46,905 bases of DNA from an uncultured Erysipelotrichaceae bacterium (lineage in GTDB: Bacteria; Bacillota_I; Bacilli_A; RF39; UBA660), in NCBI GenBank assembly GCA_902795215.1, contig CADBKG010000009.1:1-46905 (forward strand), written 5' to 3'. The notes under the pieces were generated by a model. The model was not told the DNA's origin. It was given only the letters and a program-made list of their open reading frames with translations, and did not search any database. Position numbers and translations under genes: made by a program. Positions 42,260 to 46,905 of this stretch are shown piece after piece. How positions within the stretch are numbered: the stretch's first letter is position 1; every line of letters begins with the position of its first letter.

Positions 42260-42712
42260 ATGAAGAAAGTAATAATTGTAATTTTATGTTTACTAATTAT
42301 AGGTGGAGGTATTTTTGCTTTTAAAAATTATTCTAAAACAGAAACTAATGAAGAAAGTCAAAGTGTAGAATCAAAAGTGGAAAGCAAAGAGATTGAATCT
42401 GAAGCAGAGTCAAAAGAAAGCACAAAACAAAAAGGATATGATATAACCCTTTCAAAAAAAGAACTCACAATTAAAAAAGGTTCAAAAGAATCTTTTGATA
42501 TTACATTTACTAACCCAGATGAAATGTCAATTAGAGAATATATTCACAGTGATGATCAAGATGATTTAATAAGTTTTCAATATACTCCACTTGAAGATAA
42601 AAAAATTCATGTTGAAGTAGATGGATTAAAAGTGGGTTCTACAACAATAATCGTTAGTGATTATGAATATCCAGACTATAAAATAGAAGTTAAAGTTAAT
42701 GTAGTTGATTAA
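42260..42712 (+). CDS. Membrane-anchored protein with a Big-like beta domain
   Basis: A 150-residue protein with an N-terminal anchor (about 3-21), a Ser/Glu/Lys-rich linker (SVESKVESKEIESEAESKES) and a C-terminal ~95-residue beta-sheet domain (LSKKELTIKKGSKESFDITF...VGSTTIIVSDY). The TIKKGS-x-G-x-T-x-I pattern is that of bacterial Ig-like (Big_2) surface domains. Ribosome site GAAAGGAG. Probably surface-exposed. Confidence 0.65.
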   Translation: MKKVIIVILCLLIIGGGIFAFKNYSKTETNEESQSVESKVESKEIESEAESKESTKQKGYDITLSKKELTIKKGSKESFDITFTNPDEMSIREYIHSDDQDDLISFQYTPLEDKKIHVEVDGLKVGSTTIIVSDYEYPDYKIEVKVNVVD

Positions 42713-42840
42713 AAGAAAAAGGCCAAGTAATTCAACTTTTTTTACTAATATGAAATATTAAAGATAGAGTTTTATATTTATTCATGATATACTTAATAAT
42801 GAAAAAAGAATAGAAACTGGAATGAATGGAGTTTGACAAA

Positions 42841-43911
42841 ATGCAAGAAGTAAAACATAAAAGAAATTACAACTATGATATCATACGAGTTATAGCAATA
42901 TCACTTGTAGTAATATGTCATTCAGTTGAAATGGTCTATTTTGAAAATAGTAATGTATCTGTTCAATATAACCTTTTTTATATTCTTTGTCATTCTATAT
43001 CAAGATTGGGGGTTCCTCTTTTCTTATATTTAACAGGAACTTTATTATTGAATAAAAAGTTTGAAACAAACAATGATATCAAAAAGTTTTATAAACATAA
43101 TTTTTTAACCTTAATAATTGTCTGTGAAATATGGTATATGTGTTACTACCTATTAGATATGTTTGTTTTTGAAAAAACACTTTATTTTAAAGAGTTTATT
43201 CAAATAGTCATGTTTTTAAAACCTTATCCATTGTCACATGCATGGTATTTACCAATGATTATAGGAATATATTTAACAATACCATTTATTAGTATTCTTG
43301 TTAACAAATATTCAAAAGCAATTAAGTATATTATGTATATTAATATTTTTTATGTGTTTATAGTTCCATTTATTAATATAGTTTTGGAATTACTAAAGGT
43401 TGATTATCAATTAATAAATGCATTTAATATGCCATTTGGTGGTGGATGTTATGGTATATATTTATTAATAGGGTATTATATATCACAAAGATATAATAAT
43501 GAAAAAGGAAGTAAAAAATGGAACAATTATTTACTTATATTAATATTTGCCTTAACATTTGCTTTCAATATCTTTGTCAGATATAAATTAAACTGTGATT
43601 CTTGGTATAATTCTTTAACAGTATTAGTATGTTCTTATTGTATATATGTTTTATCTTTAAAAATTAAAATAAATAGTACAATAGTTAAGAAATGGTTAGA
43701 AAAGTTATCTGTATGTTCTTTTGGTGTTTATTTAATCCATAAACCTATAATAAATTTGTTAAATAAATTAAATCTTATAAATAATACTAGCTATGTATTG
43801 CCTGTAAAGGTCTTATTATACTTTTTATTAAGTTTAATAATAAGTTACATATTAGCAATAATTATTTCTAAATTCAAACCATTAAAAAAATATGTCCTTT
43901 TTATAAAGTAG
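42841..43911 (+). CDS. Acyltransferase-3 family membrane protein
   Basis: A ~356-residue protein with about ten membrane spans. The N-terminal YNYDIIRVIAISLVVICHS carries the catalytic His of the family (R-x9-CH), and GVPLFLYLTGTLLL follows. Such enzymes O-acetylate or O-acylate sugars of peptidoglycan, polysaccharide or teichoic acids. GGAG sits upstream of ATG 42841; an in-frame ATG five codons earlier is possible. An extended -10 (TGATATACT) lies at 42785-42793. Acceptor unknown. Confidence 0.85.
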   Translation: MQEVKHKRNYNYDIIRVIAISLVVICHSVEMVYFENSNVSVQYNLFYILCHSISRLGVPLFLYLTGTLLLNKKFETNNDIKKFYKHNFLTLIIVCEIWYMCYYLLDMFVFEKTLYFKEFIQIVMFLKPYPLSHAWYLPMIIGIYLTIPFISILVNKYSKAIKYIMYINIFYVFIVPFINIVLELLKVDYQLINAFNMPFGGGCYGIYLLIGYYISQRYNNEKGSKKWNNYLLILIFALTFAFNIFVRYKLNCDSWYNSLTVLVCSYCIYVLSLKIKINSTIVKKWLEKLSVCSFGVYLIHKPIINLLNKLNLINNTSYVLPVKVLLYFLLSLIISYILAIIISKFKPLKKYVLFIK

Positions 43912-43929
43912 ATCAATTCTACTTTTTTT
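43905..43929 (+). terminator. Terminator of the acyltransferase gene
   Basis: AAAGTAGA / TCTACTTT stem with a five-base loop, then eight T. Confidence 0.75.
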
Positions 43930-43994
43930 TACTTGTGATACAATATTACTAAGTGATTCAATTGATAGATGTAATAATTATATTAACCAAATAA

Positions 43995-44021
43995 AAAACA
44001 CTAACAATTAGTTAGTGTTTT
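43995..44021 (-). terminator. Terminator of the second SEL1 gene
   Basis: AAAACACTAAC / GTTAGTGTTTT stem on the minus strand with a five-base loop, then a short T run. Confidence 0.8.
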
Positions 44022-44610
44022 ATTTTCTTTTGTTCTTTTGCTTTTTTTCGTTCATTAAGTAGCATTTAAATTGAGCTGAATTCATTATATCAAGATCTCC
44101 TGTATTCATAGCAATATGATAGTATTTTTCAAAACCTTCGTAATAACCTTTTTCTAAATATGCTCTCATTACTATATCTAATGCATACCCCACACCATTT
44201 TCAGCGGCCATTTTATAATACTTAAATGCTTTTCTTCTATTTTGAGGATATTTAAGAATCCATTTTTCTGTAGAATAATCATATTCATGGTACTCATGAT
44301 CATACAGCTCTGCTAGTTTAAATTGAGCTTCAGCATCTCCGCTATCTGCAGCCATTTTATAATACTTAATTGCTTCTCCATAATTTTGCTCTAAAACATC
44401 ATAAACCCCTTTTGAATACAAATCTCCCATTAATCTTTGAGCTTCTATAATACCGTTGTCAGCAGCCATCTTAGAATATTTAACGGCTTCATATGAATCA
44501 CCATAATCTCTTTTAGTATACATAATCCATAATACATATTGAGCTTCAGCATCCCCGTTATCAGCTAATAATTTAAATTTATCAATTACTCTTGTTACTT
44601 TTTCTTTCAT
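44020..44610 (-). CDS. SEL1-repeat protein
   Basis: A 196-residue protein made of about five SEL1 repeats (A-x-YVLWIMYTKRDYGDS, AVKYSKMAADNG, A-x-KYYKMAADSGDAEAQFKLAELY, AFKYYKMAAENGVGYALD). It is smaller than the one at 2164 and lacks its N-terminal domain. No signal peptide or membrane span. I start at ATG 44610, since a promoter -10 (44640-44635) lies within the longer open frame. A scaffold role is usual for the family; the partner is unknown. Confidence 0.75.
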   Translation of the reverse strand: MKEKVTRVIDKFKLLADNGDAEAQYVLWIMYTKRDYGDSYEAVKYSKMAADNGIIEAQRLMGDLYSKGVYDVLEQNYGEAIKYYKMAADSGDAEAQFKLAELYDHEYHEYDYSTEKWILKYPQNRRKAFKYYKMAAENGVGYALDIVMRAYLEKGYYEGFEKYYHIAMNTGDLDIMNSAQFKCYLMNEKKQKNKRK

Positions 44611-44634
44611 TTTTATTATCTTCTGTAGAAAGAT

Positions 44635-44663
44635 ATTATAATGCAAATTATATATTTATACAA
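44635..44663 (-). promoter_or_regulatory. Sigma-A promoter of the second SEL1 gene
   Basis: TTGTAT (44663-44658), 17-base spacer, TATAAT (44640-44635) on the minus strand, 24 bases before the start codon. Confidence 0.7.
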
Positions 44664-44691
44664 CAAAAAAATAATATATATTTCTTAAACA

Positions 44692-44700
44692 TGGTATAAT
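44692..44700 (+). promoter_or_regulatory. Extended -10 promoter of the condensation-fold acyltransferase gene
   Basis: TGGTATAAT, with no clear -35; the untranslated leader would be about 12 bases. Confidence 0.55.
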
Positions 44701-44718
44701 TATAAGTGAGTGATTATT

Positions 44719-46224
44719 ATGAAAAAAAAGAGAAAAGAATTAATTTATACTCCGTTTGAAAAGTATTATAATAATTTATCTAATAATGATAAAAAGAAAA
44801 TAGATAAGTTCTTTTTATCTTTTGATAGACATTGTTTAATAAGTAAACCAGTTAAAAAAGAGTTAAAAAATGATTTTGAAAATGCTATTTTATACTACTC
44901 AAATAACAATGTTAAACTAGATGATGCTTTAAACTATATAGATTCTAAAAACTTAGGTGGTTTTTATACTAGACCTGCAGTTCTTTGGTTTCCATTAGAT
45001 GATGCCGCTAAGATATATCCAGTTTCTATGGAAAAAGATAGAATGGCTATATTTAGATTATCGGTTTATTTAAAAAATAATGTGATTCCAGAAATATTAC
45101 AAATGGCTTTAAATTTTACAATTAAAAGATTTCCTTCGTTTGCTACTACTTTAAAAAAAGGTATATTTTGGCATTATTTAGATATAACAAAAAGAAGATT
45201 TGATGTAATGCCTGAAAATGATATACCAACACAACCTATAAAGGTAAGTAGAAGTGGATCACAATCATTTAGAGTTAAATATTATAAAAATCGTATAAGT
45301 GTAGAATTTTTCCATGTACTAACTGATGGATATGGTGGTATGGAATTCTTAAAAGTATTAGTTACTGAGTATTTTAGATTACTTGGTATTAAAACAAACA
45401 AAAATAATTTGGTTTTAGATATAAATGAAGATCCTATAAATGAAGAATTTGAGAGTGCTTTTAAAAAAGTACCTAAAGCAAAAACAGCTTCTGGCTTTGT
45501 AGACAAAGTTGCTGTTCAGATGGATGGTAAACTATCTAAAACAAAACCATGTAAGATTATTCATTTTAAGATGGATACAGATAAACTAAAGTCAGTTGCA
45601 AAAAAATATAATGCAACTATTACATCTTACTTTTTAGCGCTTATGTTTCTAGCAAGTAAAAGTGCAACTGAAGAAATAAATGGAGATATTAGCATTCAAG
45701 TCCCTGTTAATATGAGAAAGTTTTATCCATCAAAAACATTAAGAAACTTTTCTATGTATTGTGGTATAAGATTACCTATATCTAAGATTAATAGTTTTGA
45801 AGATATAATAGATGAAATAACTAACCAATTAAATGTTAAAGCTTCTAAAGATGAAATGACAAAAATGATAACTGCAACTAAAAAGATGACTGGCACATTT
45901 AAATTTGTTCCATTACTTATAAAACAACCCGTAACTAAAATAATATATGGTTTTTTAGGAGATAAAATATTTTCAAATACTTTATCTAATTTAGGTGTTA
46001 TTTCTTTACCTGACGAGATATCCAAACAAATAGATAGTATGGATTTTATTCTTGGTTCAAGCATTACTAATAGAGCAGGTTGTGCAGTTGTTACTGTTAA
46101 TGGGGTTACAACATTCTCAATAAATAAAATGACTGTAGATCCAACTTTTGAAGAAAAGATGTATGAACTATTAACTAAAGATGGAATTAAAGTGCAAGTG
46201 GAAGGAAGTGAATGCTATGAATAA
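44719..46224 (+). CDS. Condensation-fold (alcohol acetyltransferase-like) acyltransferase
   Basis: A 501-residue protein of the BAHD/condensation CoA-dependent acyltransferase fold. The active-site motif reads FFHVLTDGYGG (His199, Asp203, Gly204), matching HHxxxDG with the first, non-essential His lost. A second conserved segment, SIQVPVNMRKFYPS then NFSMYCGIRL, fits the family. The first ~80 residues are a separate helical extension. Relatives in Clostridia are labelled alcohol acetyltransferase and may acylate lipids, sugars or alcohols; the substrate is unknown. GTGAGTGAT precedes ATG 44719. Its stop overlaps the next gene by 8 bases. Confidence 0.75.
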   Translation: MKKKRKELIYTPFEKYYNNLSNNDKKKIDKFFLSFDRHCLISKPVKKELKNDFENAILYYSNNNVKLDDALNYIDSKNLGGFYTRPAVLWFPLDDAAKIYPVSMEKDRMAIFRLSVYLKNNVIPEILQMALNFTIKRFPSFATTLKKGIFWHYLDITKRRFDVMPENDIPTQPIKVSRSGSQSFRVKYYKNRISVEFFHVLTDGYGGMEFLKVLVTEYFRLLGIKTNKNNLVLDINEDPINEEFESAFKKVPKAKTASGFVDKVAVQMDGKLSKTKPCKIIHFKMDTDKLKSVAKKYNATITSYFLALMFLASKSATEEINGDISIQVPVNMRKFYPSKTLRNFSMYCGIRLPISKINSFEDIIDEITNQLNVKASKDEMTKMITATKKMTGTFKFVPLLIKQPVTKIIYGFLGDKIFSNTLSNLGVISLPDEISKQIDSMDFILGSSITNRAGCAVVTVNGVTTFSINKMTVDPTFEEKMYELLTKDGIKVQVEGSECYE

Positions 46225-46792
46225 TAAAATCACATATCCACAAGTATCAAAGAAAAAACAAACTATAAGAAAAATAATCAATATTTTAAAGATACTATCT
46301 ATAATTGCAGTGATAGCATGTCCAATAGTTAATATTGCAACAGGTGGAAAAGCCTGGAGTTTAGTTGTAATAATGTCTATTTATATATTATGGACTATGT
46401 TATTATCCCCTGATTTAGTTGAGTATAATAGAATTAGCCAATTTGTTAAACTAATTACACTAACAAGTATATTACTAGTTATAATAGATGTCTTTCTTGC
46501 ATCAGGATGGGTAATAAAAGTAGATGGTATATTAAGATTTAGTGGATTGATTATTGCAGGTGTTTTATTCTTTACCGATCTAGATAGACAAAAACACAAT
46601 ATGCTGCCACTACTATTTTTAATATTCCTAGCAATAGTAACATCTATATTAGAATTATGTTTATATCATGGGAATGGTAAGTGGATTGCTATTGTAATGG
46701 GTAGTGTTGCATTAGCGCTTCTAATAGCAATTATAATAGTATTAGGTAATTACCTAATAAAAGAAATAAAGAAAAGATTTCATACAATATAA
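46217..46792 (+). CDS. Membrane protein coupled to the acyltransferase (DUF6320-like)
   Basis: A 191-residue protein with six likely membrane helices (from about 20 to 180) and a short basic end. Its position directly after a condensation-fold acyltransferase, with an 8-base overlap, and its YPQVSKKK...GGKAWSLVVI pattern recall DUF6320 proteins, which accompany such enzymes in Clostridia. The zinc ribbon that begins many of them is absent here. ATG 46217 follows GGAAGTGA. Probably the membrane partner of the enzyme, by inference. Confidence 0.55.
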   Translation: MNNKITYPQVSKKKQTIRKIINILKILSIIAVIACPIVNIATGGKAWSLVVIMSIYILWTMLLSPDLVEYNRISQFVKLITLTSILLVIIDVFLASGWVIKVDGILRFSGLIIAGVLFFTDLDRQKHNMLPLLFLIFLAIVTSILELCLYHGNGKWIAIVMGSVALALLIAIIIVLGNYLIKEIKKRFHTI

Positions 46793-46851
46793 TATTTAAA
46801 AAACACTGGTTCTTTGTCAAATAGTGTTGGTAAAGAATAAAAATACAATGT

Positions 46852-46877
46852 AGAGGGATGATGGAAATCATCCTTTT
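46852..46877 (+). terminator. Hairpin just ahead of the partial right-edge ORF
   Basis: GGATGAT / ATCATCC stem (46856-46862 with 46867-46873), GGAA tetraloop, extended by weaker AGAG / TTTT pairs, ending in TTTT three bases before an ATG. It would stop read-through into the element. Confidence 0.55.
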
Positions 46878-46880
46878 ATA

Positions 46881-46905
46881 ATGCCATTAATTAAAAATAT
46901 TCTGG
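46881..46905 (+). CDS. Start of a possible transposase, 8 codons
   Basis: Eight codons (MPLIKNIL) and one base are present before the edge. A start like this is common, as I recall, in ISL3 transposases, but eight residues cannot prove it. There is no clear ribosome site; an SD-like GAGGG is inside the hairpin at 46852-46877. Confidence 0.3.

Larger units (their letters stand above)
46808..46905 (+). mobile_element. Possible left end of an ISL3-type insertion sequence, cut by the window edge
   Basis: From 46808 the sequence GGTTCTTTGTCAAATAGTG resembles, from memory, terminal repeats of ISL3-family elements (GG-x-TCTTTGT). A hairpin with terminator features and the start of an ORF follow. 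The rest is outside the window. Weak support: no second repeat or target duplication can be seen. Confidence 0.35.

Noticed and set aside
46802-46829. AACACT...AGTGTT hairpin as terminator of the DUF6320-like gene
   Set aside because: The stem is only six pairs with a 16-base loop and no T run; it overlaps the presumed IS end.
1-46905. CRISPR array, prophage or replication origin
   Set aside because: No regularly spaced repeats, no phage structural or integrase genes, and no DnaA-box cluster were seen.

Overview
The window is 46.9 kb of AT-rich DNA from a low-GC, Gram-positive-type bacterium of the class Bacilli (broad sense), probably an uncultured gut lineage near the Erysipelotrichia/Mollicutes branch. 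The reasons are strong AGGAGG/GGTGAT ribosome sites, compact sigma-A promoters often with an extended TGn -10, the rpsL-rpsG-fusA-tuf order, and intrinsic terminators after most operons. TGA works as a stop and Trp is TGG, so the code is the standard bacterial one and not the Mycoplasma code. Three likely spore-coat or mother-cell genes (GerQ-like, CotD-like, a 35-residue YjcZ-like protein), two of them behind sigma-K-like promoters, suggest an endospore former.

Layout. 1-128 is the end of an IS3-family element running off the left edge. 140-5170 (minus): membrane glycosyltransferase, SEL1-repeat protein, cysS. 5216-8661: a divergent ClpC-like ATPase, gerQ on the plus strand, and a DUF5684-type membrane protein. 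8755-13112: the str operon with a hairpin-bearing leader. 13125-18597: lysS, an M23 peptidase, typA and a membrane protein. 18620-24455: a heterodimeric ABC exporter between two membrane proteins with lysine-rich tails. 24510-26664: tRNA-Ala(UGC), rpoZ, CotD-like gene, ffh. 26720-30133: sulfatase-fold phosphoglycerol transferase-like enzyme, rubrerythrin, a membrane-anchored protein. 30198-36954: dnaE, rpmB, the YjcZ-like small gene, prsA, rluA and two anchored proteins.

37-46.8 kb is the accessory part. It holds a LytTR regulator with a degenerate receiver, a CBS-domain operon ending in a 33-codon amphipathic peptide gene, a methyltransferase behind what looks like a ribosome-controlled attenuator, a tandem pair of unknown paralogues, an acyltransferase-3 protein, a second SEL1 protein, and a condensation-fold acyltransferase coupled to a small membrane protein. 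The right edge (46808-46905) looks like the start of a second insertion sequence, so the window is probably a contig broken at repeats on both sides.

The strongest regulatory signals are: (a) the 39.4 kb attenuator, where a 10-codon leader ORF overlaps the 5' arm of a long terminator hairpin; (b) divergent promoters at 39.3 kb that share their -35 region; (c) an IS hairpin hiding the transposase ribosome site, with the element's own promoter placed so that its transcript lacks the 5' arm; (d) a 14-bp palindrome in the promoter spacer of the ABC exporter operon. All functions are inferred by reading; no searches or folding calculations were run.
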